The notes below the pieces were generated by a model. That model made no database searches. It saw nothing but the letters and a program-made list of their open reading frames with translations, and had not been told where the DNA came from. From an uncultured Lachnospiraceae bacterium (lineage in GTDB: Bacteria; Bacillota; Clostridia; Lachnospirales; Lachnospiraceae), in the NCBI GenBank assembly GCA_902797675.1, contig CADBTR010000042.1, positions 1 to 39,821 of the forward strand: 39,821 nt of DNA, written 5' to 3'. Below, one piece after another: positions 17,139 to 25,197 of this stretch (within the stretch, counting starts at the first letter, position 1; each line of letters starts with the position of its first letter). The position numbers and the translations under genes are program-made.

Positions 17139-17870
17139 TTAAGCAAATTCTTTTCTCAACCGCTTGATGATCTTCTTTTCCAGTCTGGAGATATAAGATT
17201 GGGAAATCCCCAAAAGATCCGCAACCTCCTTTTGAGTCATTTCCATCCCGTCTTCACGACCGAGACCATAACGCAGCTCCACGATCGTTTTTTCCCTTTT
17301 GGATAATTTGCCGATTGCCTTATTTAACATTTTAATCTCGGCTTCGTCCTCAATATTTTTTGATACGACATCATCCTCCGTCCCGAGAATATCGGAAAGC
17401 AGTAATTCATTTCCATCCCAGTCCACATTCAGCGGCTCATCGATGGAAACTTCCAGTTTCGTCTTATTGGTTCTTCTCAGATACATCAATATTTCATTTT
17501 CGATACATCGGGACGCATATGTTGCAAGTTTTATGTTTTTGTCCTTATTATATGTGTTAATGGCTTTGATCAGACCAATGGTTCCGATAGAGATCAGATC
17601 CTCCACTCCCACGCCGGTATTTTCAAATTTTTTGGCTATGTAGACCACCAGCCGGAGATTATGCTCGATCAGCGTGGATTTCGCCTCTCCATCCCGAGCC
17701 GTCCCTAAAAGCCGCAATACACAAGCCTCCTCCTCGGCAGGCAGCGGCGTCGGCAAAATTTCCGAGCCTCCGATATAATGAACGTCTCCGTTATTTGTCA
17801 TAAAAAGATTCCGTATGGTCGGTATGACCTTGAATCTCAATCCGGTTCCCACAGACATATTTATAACCAT
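17139..17870 (-). CDS. sigE: Sporulation sigma factor SigmaE precursor
   Basis: Mother-cell sigma factor of sporulation, 243 aa (Bacillus subtilis 239). Residues 1-29 form the membrane-associated pro-sequence. [14 protein letters not shown] (31-44) corresponds to YYIGGSEALPPPL of B. subtilis, where SpoIIGA cleaves nearby. Region 2 reads [37 protein letters not shown]...[19 protein letters not shown], and region 4 ends in [22 protein letters not shown]. The start is ATG 17870, 9 nt after AGGAG, overlapping the spoIIGA stop by 10 bp. In Bacillus and many Clostridia sigG follows; here it does not. Confidence 0.97.
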   Translation of the reverse strand: MVINMSVGTGLRFKVIPTIRNLFMTNNGDVHYIGGSEILPTPLPAEEEACVLRLLGTARDGEAKSTLIEHNLRLVVYIAKKFENTGVGVEDLISIGTIGLIKAINTYNKDKNIKLATYASRCIENEILMYLRRTNKTKLEVSIDEPLNVDWDGNELLLSDILGTEDDVVSKNIEDEAEIKMLNKAIGKLSKREKTIVELRYGLGREDGMEMTQKEVADLLGISQSYISRLEKKIIKRLRKEFA

Positions 17871-18718
17871 TGATTTATACTCCTGTTTAAAATAATTCGA
17901 TATTTTTTTCCGGCAGTAAGGGTGCCCCTGACAATTCCCAAATATGCCGGTCCGAGATCGATTGTCCGTCCCTTTGCGAGAAGCTCCAGTTTCCCGCACT
18001 CAAAGGCGGTGAGGACTCCTTTTTCCTTTCCCACCGAGTGAAACGGAACAACTCTCCATTTTTCTTCTGTTCTCTGCCCTCCTTTTATAATATGATCGGC
18101 GGTTTCCAAATCAATCAGATGCACCGGTTTCCCGCTGATCGGTTCTCTTAAAGAATTTCCCGAATCATACAGCGCCACGACCTGAGTTTTTAACCCTTTG
18201 TGAGTGATGATCACCTCCACATAATCCCTCGCATTTCCTGTTTTTTTGCTCCAATTCCGATAAAAATAAATTCCAAGTTCTCCCAGCAGATATGTAATCA
18301 CCGAGGCGAGAATAAAATCGGATAAACGGATGCTTTTCAGATAAGGTTCTTTCAAAATCGTGTTTAAAACATACCTGAAGTTGGTATAATAATACACAGA
18401 GCTGATAGCTCCGCCCGCAAAAAAGGCCGCCGCAAAAAGACATACCCAGTCTTTGAACAGCTCCCTTTTCCTTTTCTCTCTGTATGCCACCGCGCACATG
18501 ATAAAACTTGTTCCTCCGTATGCAAACAGATTGCTCAAAACCGGGATCCGCAAAGGGATCAGAATATGAAGCAACGCCCCCGCCGCCCCGATTGCCGCGC
18601 CCCACAGGTATGAAGTGGTGATCCTGTGTCCCGTGAGTTTACCGACAAAAATCAGCAGCAGGTAGTCCAACATAAAATTCAAAGCAAAAAAGCTGTCCGC
18701 ATAAAACACGTACTTCAA
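17861..18718 (-). CDS. spoIIGA: Sigma-E processing peptidase SpoIIGA
   Basis: Membrane-embedded aspartic-type protease that removes the SigmaE pro-sequence in the mother cell after forespore signalling. It is 285 aa with about five N-terminal membrane helices (residues 1-155) and a cytoplasmic protease domain carrying the catalytic DSGN motif at 185-188 ([20 protein letters not shown]). It overlaps sigE by 10 bp, the conserved spoIIG arrangement. The promoter upstream has the features expected of a Spo0A-controlled spoIIG promoter. Confidence 0.96.
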   Translation of the reverse strand: MKYVFYADSFFALNFMLDYLLLIFVGKLTGHRITTSYLWGAAIGAAGALLHILIPLRIPVLSNLFAYGGTSFIMCAVAYREKRKRELFKDWVCLFAAAFFAGGAISSVYYYTNFRYVLNTILKEPYLKSIRLSDFILASVITYLLGELGIYFYRNWSKKTGNARDYVEVIITHKGLKTQVVALYDSGNSLREPISGKPVHLIDLETADHIIKGGQRTEEKWRVVPFHSVGKEKGVLTAFECGKLELLAKGRTIDLGPAYLGIVRGTLTAGKKYRIILNRSINQWL

Positions 18719-18758
18719 TTAGTTCCTCCATTACGTGCTATGAAATCAGGTCACGCTG

Positions 18759-18792
18759 TTATTATTGCCTTTTGAGATGTAAACTTCGTCAA
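18759..18792 (-). promoter_or_regulatory. spoIIG promoter with 22-bp spacer and Spo0A box
   Basis: On the minus strand TTGACG (18787-18792) and TAATAA (18759-18764) are separated by 22 bp, the same abnormal spacing known for the Spo0A-activated, sigma-A dependent spoIIG promoter of B. subtilis. The -35 overlaps TTGACGAA (18785-18792), which fits the 0A-box consensus TGNCGAA. Only one clear box is visible. Confidence 0.6.
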
Positions 18793-18879
18793 TACCACGT
18801 AAAAAGAAAGTAAAATGTGAATAACAACGCTTCATTCCTTACTATTCACAGTAACTTCCCCTTTCCTTCAAAATAACTC

Positions 18880-18908
18880 TTGACATTTTCATTTTAATTG
18901 TGTACAAT
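18880..18908 (+). promoter_or_regulatory. Peroxidase operon promoter with OhrR-type operator
   Basis: TTGACA (18880-18885), 17 bp and TACAAT (18903-18908). The -10 overlaps the inverted repeat ATTGT-GT-ACAAT (18897-18908), close to the TACAATT-type half-sites of OhrR. A second inverted repeat TGGATTG-8-CAATCCA follows shortly downstream, before the ribosome site. The repressor gene is third in this operon, so autoregulation is likely. Confidence 0.75.
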
Positions 18909-18967
18909 CTATTTGTGGATTGATTTTGCACAATCCATTCGTAAAGTTTTGATCCGAGGAGGTTTTT

Positions 18968-19441
18968 ATGGGAATCTATGATTACACAGTAAAAGATGCC
19001 GAAGGGCAGGATGTTTCATTAAGCGATTACAAAGGCAAGGTTCTTTTGATCGTCAATACAGCGACCGGCTGCGGCTTTACCCCGCAATATAACGGTTTGC
19101 AGGTTCTGTATGAAAAATATCGTGAACAGGGCTTTGAGATCCTTGATTTTCCCTGCAATCAGTTTGCCAATCAGGCGCCGGGCACGGATGCGGAGATCGT
19201 TTCCTTTTGTCAGCTTCGCTATCAGATCACATTCCGCACCTTTCACAAGATCGATGTGAACGGAGAAAAGGAAGAGCCGCTATATACCTATCTGAAGTCA
19301 CAGCAGAAAGGGATTCTGGGCAGTAAGATCAAGTGGAATTTTACGAAATTCCTTGTAGACAGAGACGGCAATGTTGTCGCCAGGTTTGGTTCCGCCACAA
19401 AACCGGAAGATTTGGAAGACGATATCAAAAAATTGCTTTAA
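18968..19441 (+). CDS. Glutathione peroxidase-family thiol peroxidase (first copy)
   Basis: A 157-aa cytosolic peroxidase of the GPx/BsaA family that reduces hydroperoxides, probably with thioredoxin rather than glutathione. The peroxidatic residue is Cys (TATGCGFTPQY, codon TGC), not selenocysteine. The Gln of FPCNQFANQAPG and the Trp-Asn of KWNFTKFLVDRDG complete the catalytic set. AGGAGG lies 5 nt before the ATG. It is the first gene of gpx-gpx-ohrR. Confidence 0.95.
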   Translation: MGIYDYTVKDAEGQDVSLSDYKGKVLLIVNTATGCGFTPQYNGLQVLYEKYREQGFEILDFPCNQFANQAPGTDAEIVSFCQLRYQITFRTFHKIDVNGEKEEPLYTYLKSQQKGILGSKIKWNFTKFLVDRDGNVVARFGSATKPEDLEDDIKKLL

Positions 19442-19475
19442 TAATTATTTGTAACTATATGTAGGAGGATTTTTT

Positions 19476-20021
19476 ATGAGTATTTATGATTTTACCGTTC
19501 TTGATGCAGAAGAAAACAAAGTATCTTTAGAAAAATACAAAGGAAAACTGTTATTGATCATTAATTCCGCCACGGAATGCGGTTTTACACCCCAATATGA
19601 TGAATTGCAGTCCCTTTACGAGCGATATTCGCCGGAAGGGTTTGAGATTTTAGATTTTCCATGCAACCAGTTTGCCAACCAGGCTCCGGGTTCCATCGAG
19701 GATATTGTAAGTTTCTGCGATTCCAAATTCGGCATTACTTTTGAGATTTTTAATAAAATCGATGTAAATGGTCCCAATGAAATCCCGCTTTATACTTACC
19801 TGAAATCACAGAAGGGCTTTGAGGGCTTTGATCCGGAGCATCCCCTGACTCCTACCCTGGAAGATCTTTTATCCAAACAGGATCCTGATTTTAGAAATAA
19901 CAGTGATATTAAGTGGAATTTTACAAAATTCTTAATTGACCGGGAAGGCAATGTGGTCAAAAGATATGAGCCTACCGACGATATTCTGGAAATTGATGAT
20001 GACATCAGCAGATTATTATGA
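19476..20021 (+). CDS. Glutathione peroxidase-family thiol peroxidase (second copy)
   Basis: A 181-aa paralogue of the preceding gene (SATECGFTPQYDELQSLYERY; FPCNQFANQAPG; KWNFTKFLIDREG), with the same Cys-type active site. It carries an insertion of roughly 20-25 residues (EGFDPEHPLTPTLEDLLSK and following) in the loop before the Trp motif, where the first copy has only GILGSK. The gap after the first copy is 34 nt with its own SD (AGGAGG). The 3' end overlaps ohrR. Tandem duplication followed by loop expansion, possibly changing substrate or partner, is inferred. Confidence 0.94.
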   Translation: MSIYDFTVLDAEENKVSLEKYKGKLLLIINSATECGFTPQYDELQSLYERYSPEGFEILDFPCNQFANQAPGSIEDIVSFCDSKFGITFEIFNKIDVNGPNEIPLYTYLKSQKGFEGFDPEHPLTPTLEDLLSKQDPDFRNNSDIKWNFTKFLIDREGNVVKRYEPTDDILEIDDDISRLL

Positions 20022-20451
20022 TCCTCTAAAGCTCGGCAATCAATTGTGCTTTCCTCTTTACGCCTGCGCAAAGGAGATTGTGCGCAGGTACAAGCCCTAT
20101 CTCGATGAGCTGGATCTGACTTATACCCAATATATCACAATGATGGTATTGTGGGAAAAGAAGTCTCTTCGCGTCAAGGAACTGGGGGAAATTCTTTACC
20201 TTGATTCCGGCACGCTGACTCCTGTTTTAAAAAAACTGGAGCAGAAACAATATCTCACCAGACAACGCTCCGCCGAGGATGAACGGGGACTGGATATCCA
20301 TATCACCCCGAAGGGGGAAGCCTTAAAATCAAAAGCAATCAATGTTCCCGCGGGAATGGCAAAATGCATTCGCTTAGAACCTGAGGAAGCGCAAACACTT
20401 TACCGACTGCTTTATAAAGTTTTAGACGATCTTCCGCCTGTGACCGGCTAA
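19999..20451 (+). CDS. ohrR: Organic hydroperoxide resistance repressor OhrR (MarR family)
   Basis: A winged-helix MarR-family repressor, 150 aa, closely resembling Bacillus OhrR. It shares LxNQLCF with the peroxide-sensing Cys (Cys17 here), LTYTQYITMMVLWE, LGEILYLDSGTLTPVLKKLE and the wing RQRSAEDERGLDIHIT. Oxidation of the Cys releases it from DNA. The start is taken as ATG 19999; the adjacent ATG 19996 is equally possible. The gene overlaps the second peroxidase by 23 bp, so translation is coupled. The likely target is the palindrome in the promoter of this operon. Confidence 0.93.
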   Translation: MTSADYYDPLKLGNQLCFPLYACAKEIVRRYKPYLDELDLTYTQYITMMVLWEKKSLRVKELGEILYLDSGTLTPVLKKLEQKQYLTRQRSAEDERGLDIHITPKGEALKSKAINVPAGMAKCIRLEPEEAQTLYRLLYKVLDDLPPVTG

Positions 20452-20462
20452 AGACACTAAAG

Positions 20463-20497
20463 AAAAAAAGGCATAGCCCGAAAGCTATGCCTTTTTT
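20463..20497. terminator. Bidirectional terminator between ohrR and ftsZ
   Basis: The stem GGCATAGC / GCTATGCC (20470-20477, 20484-20491) with loop CCGAAA is flanked by A7 on the left and T6 on the right, so it works for both converging operons. Confidence 0.95.
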
Positions 20498-20499
20498 CT

Positions 20500-21750
20500 T
20501 TAGCGTTTATTATTAAAATTCTCTAAAAATCCCGGAATATTCAAAGTCTTACCCTGTTGTGACTGCTGGCTTGTCCTCGCCTCCGATATACTCACCGGCT
20601 GCGCATTCCGAGGCTGAATAGTAGAGCGCTGCTGTGTGACTGCAGTCTGCCTTGACGCCTGATTTGAAGCTTGTCTTGTACTGGTGCTGATGATCGGTCT
20701 CACGCCCAACGTCTGTTGTTTCTGCTGTTGTACCGGCTGACGCAACGGCTGAAATCCCGGCTTGAATTGCGGTACCGTCTCCTCCGGAGTTTCTTCCTCA
20801 AGACCTGTGGCAATAATCGTAACGACGCATACATTTGCCATAGATTCATCATATCTGGCACCGAAGATAATATTTGCTTCTTCCCCTGCCATCGTCTGAA
20901 CATCTTCTGCTGCTTCACTGACCTCAATAAGCCCCAGATCTCCCGCGAAGTTCAGGATTACATTCTCGGCACCCGCAATGGTTGTCTCCAGCAGCGGACT
21001 GGACATTGCTTTCTGCACTGCCTCTTTTGCCTTATCCTCACCTTCCGCCATACCGATTCCGATATGAGCGAGACCTTTTTCCCTCATGACGGTCTGCACA
21101 TCGGCGAAATCAAGATTGATCATCGCCGGAACATTGATAAGATCCGTAATTCCCTGTACAGCCTGCTGCAACACTTCGTCTGCTTTCTTCAAAGCATCCG
21201 GCATCTTTGCCTTGCGATCTACGATCTCCAACAGCTTCTCATTCGGAACCACGATCAGCGTATCCACATTCTCTCTTAATCGCTCGATACCGCCTAAGGC
21301 ATTTCTCATTCTCGGCTTTCCTTCAGCCTTAAAAGGCTTTGTCACAACACCGACGGTAAGACAGCCCAGATTCTTTGCAATTCCGGCAACTACCGGCGCC
21401 GCACCTGTTCCGGTACCGCCGCCCATACCACAGGTGACAAATACCATATCCGCGCCTTTTAATTGTTCCGTCAGTTCCTCAATATTCTCTTCTGCAGCCT
21501 TCTGACCAACTTCCGGCTTTGCTCCCGCGCCCAGACCCTTTGTCAATTTTTCTCCGATCTGGATCACCGTCGGTGCCTTGCAAAGCTTCAAAGCCTGTTT
21601 ATCTGTATTGACGCCGATGAATTCAACGCCCATAATTCCCTCATCAATCATACGGTTTACAGCACTATTGCCGCCGCCGCCGACACCTACCACAATGATC
21701 CTTGCAGCCAGCTCCGTCTCATTTGTTGTAATCTCAAATAAAGGTTCCAA
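20500..21750 (-). CDS. ftsZ: Cell division GTPase FtsZ
   Basis: Tubulin homologue that forms the Z-ring. It is 416 aa, with [13 protein letters not shown] near the start, the tubulin signature [10 protein letters not shown] at about residues 110-119 and NLDFADV further on. A Gln-rich linker (about 340-400) leads to the conserved C-terminal peptide [14 protein letters not shown] that binds FtsA/SepF. The start codon is TTG 21750, 8 nt after AGGAGG. It has its own promoter, separated from ftsQ by 116 bp. Confidence 0.98.
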   Translation of the reverse strand: MEPLFEITTNETELAARIIVVGVGGGGNSAVNRMIDEGIMGVEFIGVNTDKQALKLCKAPTVIQIGEKLTKGLGAGAKPEVGQKAAEENIEELTEQLKGADMVFVTCGMGGGTGTGAAPVVAGIAKNLGCLTVGVVTKPFKAEGKPRMRNALGGIERLRENVDTLIVVPNEKLLEIVDRKAKMPDALKKADEVLQQAVQGITDLINVPAMINLDFADVQTVMREKGLAHIGIGMAEGEDKAKEAVQKAMSSPLLETTIAGAENVILNFAGDLGLIEVSEAAEDVQTMAGEEANIIFGARYDESMANVCVVTIIATGLEEETPEETVPQFKPGFQPLRQPVQQQKQQTLGVRPIISTSTRQASNQASRQTAVTQQRSTIQPRNAQPVSISEARTSQQSQQGKTLNIPGFLENFNNKR

Positions 21751-21829
21751 GATTTTATCCTCCTAAATAATCATTCTTCATATAAGCCTGGACAGATTCT
21801 CTCATTTGTATGGATAATTGTCTTCCTAT

Positions 21830-21858
21830 ATAATATATTGTTTTGTGTAAATAATCAA
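21830..21858 (-). promoter_or_regulatory. ftsZ promoter
   Basis: TTGATT (21853-21858), 17 bp and TATTAT (21830-21835) on the minus strand, leaving a leader of roughly 75 nt. Confidence 0.65.
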
Positions 21859-21866
21859 CCCTTTTT

Positions 21867-22586
21867 TTAATTCTTTTTAAAAGTATACCCTTTGTCATTT
21901 CCCTGATACTCTGTCATATCAAGCACTCCCGGTACATCTTCCATAACTTTGCTGATCTCCGACAGATCATTGATCTTTTCACTTAAAGTATCATCATCCT
22001 GTCCGATCTCCACCTTTACCTGTCCAATATAAAGCGTAATATTCAGCAATCTGTCAATGGCCACGCTGTCCACCGGAACCTTATAATTATAGATCAGCTG
22101 AGTAATATCAAGGATCGTATCAAATGTCTTTCGGTTTTTTACCGGAATTTCTTCATCCATCACGATATGATCAAATTCGATTCCCGTTACCGGAACAATA
22201 TACTCCAGCTTTTCCGCAGTCACCTCCACAACGATACCGTCCTTGTCAAAATACATATATTCTCCCATATAAGCAAGATATCCGATGATCGTTTTCTCAT
22301 AGACCGTGATCTTAACCTGTTTTAAATTCACCATCTCCACTTCATATTGTTCCACAAAAGGTATGGTTTTATGCTCCTGAAATTTTGACTTAAAAAAGAA
22401 AACCAGCGGATTATAGTCTATCTTATCCGTAAAAAGATATTTTTCAATGGTTTTGCCGGATGTATTTATGCATCCGGCGTAGGAAATCTTTTCAATTTTT
22501 AAATTTACCACATAAATGATCATACCGGCAAGCAGTAAAATTACAAAAATTGCAAAAATTTTCCCGATACTGATGTTTTTCTTCAC
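21867..22586 (-). CDS. ftsQ: Cell division protein FtsQ/DivIB
   Basis: A bitopic divisome protein, 239 aa. It has a short cytoplasmic tail, one membrane helix (about residues 9-28), a POTRA domain (KIEKISYAGCINTSGKTIEKYL and following) and a beta domain (YEVEMVNLKQVKITVYEKTIIGYL...YMYFDKDGIVVEV). It links FtsL/DivIC with the transpeptidase. The start is GTG 22586, 7 nt after GAGGAG. It lies between ftsW and ftsZ in the division cluster; murG and murB, often found here, are absent. Confidence 0.93.
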   Translation of the reverse strand: MKKNISIGKIFAIFVILLLAGMIIYVVNLKIEKISYAGCINTSGKTIEKYLFTDKIDYNPLVFFFKSKFQEHKTIPFVEQYEVEMVNLKQVKITVYEKTIIGYLAYMGEYMYFDKDGIVVEVTAEKLEYIVPVTGIEFDHIVMDEEIPVKNRKTFDTILDITQLIYNYKVPVDSVAIDRLLNITLYIGQVKVEIGQDDDTLSEKINDLSEISKVMEDVPGVLDMTEYQGNDKGYTFKKN

Positions 22587-22604
22587 TGTCCTGCTCCTCT
22601 TTTA

Positions 22605-23789
22605 TCATTCGAGTTTGATCTGTCTTGATACCGACAATACCATGCCCATCTCTGTCAGCAAAAACAGAATGGATGTACCTCCGTAACTGATAAACGGGAG
22701 CGTGATACCGGTATTTGGAATCGTATTCGTCACAACCGCGATATTCAATATTACCTGAATGGAAATATGCGCCATAACGCCGATGACAAGCATGGACCCG
22801 AACAGATCCTCCGCATTGTTGGCAATTACCATGAATCTCCAGATCATGATCAAAAACAGGATAATGACTGCAATTCCGCCAAACAATCCCAATTCTTCGC
22901 AAATAATGGAAAAAACCATATCATTTTGCGCTTCCGGAACATAGCCTAATTTTTGTACGCTCTGCCCCAGACCTTTTCCCGTAAGTCCCCCGGAACCGAT
23001 GGCATATAATGACTGCAACGTCTGAAATCCTTTTCCGCTAGCGAATTTTTCCGGATTCTGCCATGCCTGAAACCGCTCGCCGCGGAATCCGTTTCCTGTT
23101 GTCAAAAGTCCTACTATTCCCGCAACTCCCAATGCTGCCGCCAACACAAAATAAGAATATTTCGGACTTGCCACAAACAACATGATAAATGCGATTCCCG
23201 CCACAATGAGTGCGGAACTCATATTATCCGTAACGAAATAAATGATGGCCGCCGGAAAAAGACTGACGGCAAATAATTTTATAAGCATCGTCACCCGATC
23301 CAGCCTCTGGCGGTTATTGCTTACCAAAACAGCCAGAAATATAATCACGCCAAGTTTTGCGATCTCTGCCGGCTGGATACTGATTCCCACATTGATCCAT
23401 CGTCTGGCTCCGTTAAATTCCATTCCGAGAGGCGTCAGAACTAAGAACAGCGCCACAATGGAAACAGCATAGATCACAACTCCGCTCCAGACGAATTTAC
23501 GATAATCCAGAAAGGAAACAACCAGCATAACAGCAATACCAAGGCAGGTGGCAGTCAGCTGTTTTTTCAGATAATAGGATGAATCGCCGAATTCGATCGC
23601 CGCATTGTATGCGCTGGTGCTGTACAGCATCAAAAGTCCGAAGGCCAGCATAAAAATAATGACGAACAACAGACTGTAGTCAAAATAGCTTTTTTTCTTT
23701 TTTTTGGCGCGGACAAGATCTCTGCTTCTCGTTGTAACATAGCGTCTTCCTCTCACCGGAGGGCTGGCGCTCATATTCTCTCTGCTCAT
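22605..23789 (-). CDS. ftsW: Peptidoglycan glycosyltransferase FtsW
   Basis: A SEDS-family polymerase of septal peptidoglycan, 394 aa with about ten membrane helices after a basic cytoplasmic N-terminus (RGRRYVTTRSRDLVRAKKKKK). Motifs include MLYSTSAYNAA, FNGARRWINVG, GKGLGQSVQKLGYVPEAQNDMVFSIICEELG and TGITLPFISYGGTSIL. It works with the cognate class B PBP encoded upstream. SpoVE is a close relative; the position in the division cluster favours FtsW. The start is ATG 23789 with GGAG at 7 nt. Confidence 0.95.
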   Translation of the reverse strand: MSRENMSASPPVRGRRYVTTRSRDLVRAKKKKKSYFDYSLLFVIIFMLAFGLLMLYSTSAYNAAIEFGDSSYYLKKQLTATCLGIAVMLVVSFLDYRKFVWSGVVIYAVSIVALFLVLTPLGMEFNGARRWINVGISIQPAEIAKLGVIIFLAVLVSNNRQRLDRVTMLIKLFAVSLFPAAIIYFVTDNMSSALIVAGIAFIMLFVASPKYSYFVLAAALGVAGIVGLLTTGNGFRGERFQAWQNPEKFASGKGFQTLQSLYAIGSGGLTGKGLGQSVQKLGYVPEAQNDMVFSIICEELGLFGGIAVIILFLIMIWRFMVIANNAEDLFGSMLVIGVMAHISIQVILNIAVVTNTIPNTGITLPFISYGGTSILFLLTEMGMVLSVSRQIKLE

Positions 23790-23802
23790 GCTCTGGCTCC
23801 TT

Positions 23803-25179
23803 TTACATCATTTCCCTGACATATTGCTTAAAGAGTTTTCCTCTTTCCTCATAACTCTTGAACATATCCCAGCTTGCGCATGCCGGCGACAACAATACCG
23901 TCTCTCCCGGCGCCGCCTCTTTTGCGGAAACCTCCACCGCTTCCCTTAAGCTGCTCACCCGGACAATATTGGTAAATCCGTGCTTTCTCGCGCATGCTTC
24001 AATCTTATCTGCAGTTGCTCCAAGTAAAACAAGACATTTGATCTTATCCCCAAAGGCTTCCACCCAGTCATCATATTCCGATCCTTTGTCATAACCGCCT
24101 GCGATCAGCACCGTCTTTCGATCCATCGCCTCCAGTGCCTTTTTTGATGCGTCTGTGTTGGTTCCCTTAGAATCATTATAATATATCACGTTATTGATTG
24201 TTTCAACATATTCGATCCGGTGTTCGATCGCTGTAAACTCCTTTACCGTCCCGATCACATTCTCCCGCGGCACGCCCAGGGCATCCGCCATGGCTAACGC
24301 AGCCATGATATTTTCTCCGTTATGAGTTCCCACAAGTTTCGTGTCGGAAAGATTGAAAAGAAGTTCCTCCTTTTGATCTTTTATATAATAAATATCCTTT
24401 TTTTCATCCATGTAATAACCGTTTTCCAGCTTTGTGCGGCTGCTGAAATATACGACATGACAAGGAAGAGATTTTCCTCTCTCCCGAAGGATGGGATCCT
24501 CATAATTCAGAACACATACATCATCTGCTTTCTGTTCCTTTGTGATGCGGAATTTTGTATCGATATAACATTCCATGGTCTTGTGGCGGTTTAAGTGATC
24601 CGGTGTAATATTTAAGATTGCGGAAACCTGTGGACGAAATTCTTTCGTAGTCTCCAGCTGAAAGCTGCTGATCTCTGCAACAGTAACGGACCGGTCATTC
24701 GTCCTGCCCGCCATCAGCGTATAAGGAGTTCCGATATTGCCGACTACGAATGTATTTCCGTAATATTGCTCCATAATCTGACCGGTAAGCGCTGTTGTAG
24801 TGGTTTTTCCGTTTGTTCCCGTAATGCCGATCAATCGTCCCCTGGAACACCGGTACGCCAACTCGATCTCTCCCCAGATCTCTTTCTTTTTTTCCCGCAA
24901 AAGCGTTACAAAAGGGACATCAAGCGGAATTCCCGGACTGATGACGCAAAGATCGATTTTCTCCGCCAGTTCCTCTGAAAGTTCGCCTAAGACAACATCT
25001 ACACTGTCCGCATCCTGTACGCCTGCCGTATACATTTTATCGTATAATTCTGTTTCGGAAAGTTTTTCATTCCCGTCATACAAGATCACATCCGCTCCTG
25101 CCGTCTTAAGTAAACTTACAGCTCCGATTCCGCTGATGCCCGCTCCTGCGACCAACACTCGTTTCTCCTTTAGTTCCAT
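23803..25179 (-). CDS. murD: UDP-N-acetylmuramoyl-L-alanine:D-glutamate ligase
   Basis: A cytosolic Mur ligase that adds D-Glu to UDP-MurNAc-L-Ala. It is 458 aa, with an N-terminal Rossmann-like part (KRVLVAGAGISGIGAVSLL), the ATP loop GITGTNGKTTTTALTG and the Mur-ligase middle signature LNITPDHLNRH, followed by YNDSKGTNTDAS and LSPACASWDMFKSYEERG. The start is ATG 25179 (MELKEKRV), 8 nt after GGAGG; an ATG 15 nt upstream overlaps that SD region. It directly follows the SpoVD-like gene, with no mraY between them. Confidence 0.97.
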   Translation of the reverse strand: MELKEKRVLVAGAGISGIGAVSLLKTAGADVILYDGNEKLSETELYDKMYTAGVQDADSVDVVLGELSEELAEKIDLCVISPGIPLDVPFVTLLREKKKEIWGEIELAYRCSRGRLIGITGTNGKTTTTALTGQIMEQYYGNTFVVGNIGTPYTLMAGRTNDRSVTVAEISSFQLETTKEFRPQVSAILNITPDHLNRHKTMECYIDTKFRITKEQKADDVCVLNYEDPILRERGKSLPCHVVYFSSRTKLENGYYMDEKKDIYYIKDQKEELLFNLSDTKLVGTHNGENIMAALAMADALGVPRENVIGTVKEFTAIEHRIEYVETINNVIYYNDSKGTNTDASKKALEAMDRKTVLIAGGYDKGSEYDDWVEAFGDKIKCLVLLGATADKIEACARKHGFTNIVRVSSLREAVEVSAKEAAPGETVLLSPACASWDMFKSYEERGKLFKQYVREMM

Positions 25180-25197
25180 GTTACTGTCCTCCATTTT

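Noticed and set aside
18839..18851. A 13-base block TTACTATTCACAG shared with 34544-34556
   Set aside because: Matches of this length are expected by chance many times in 40 kb, and the flanks do not align.
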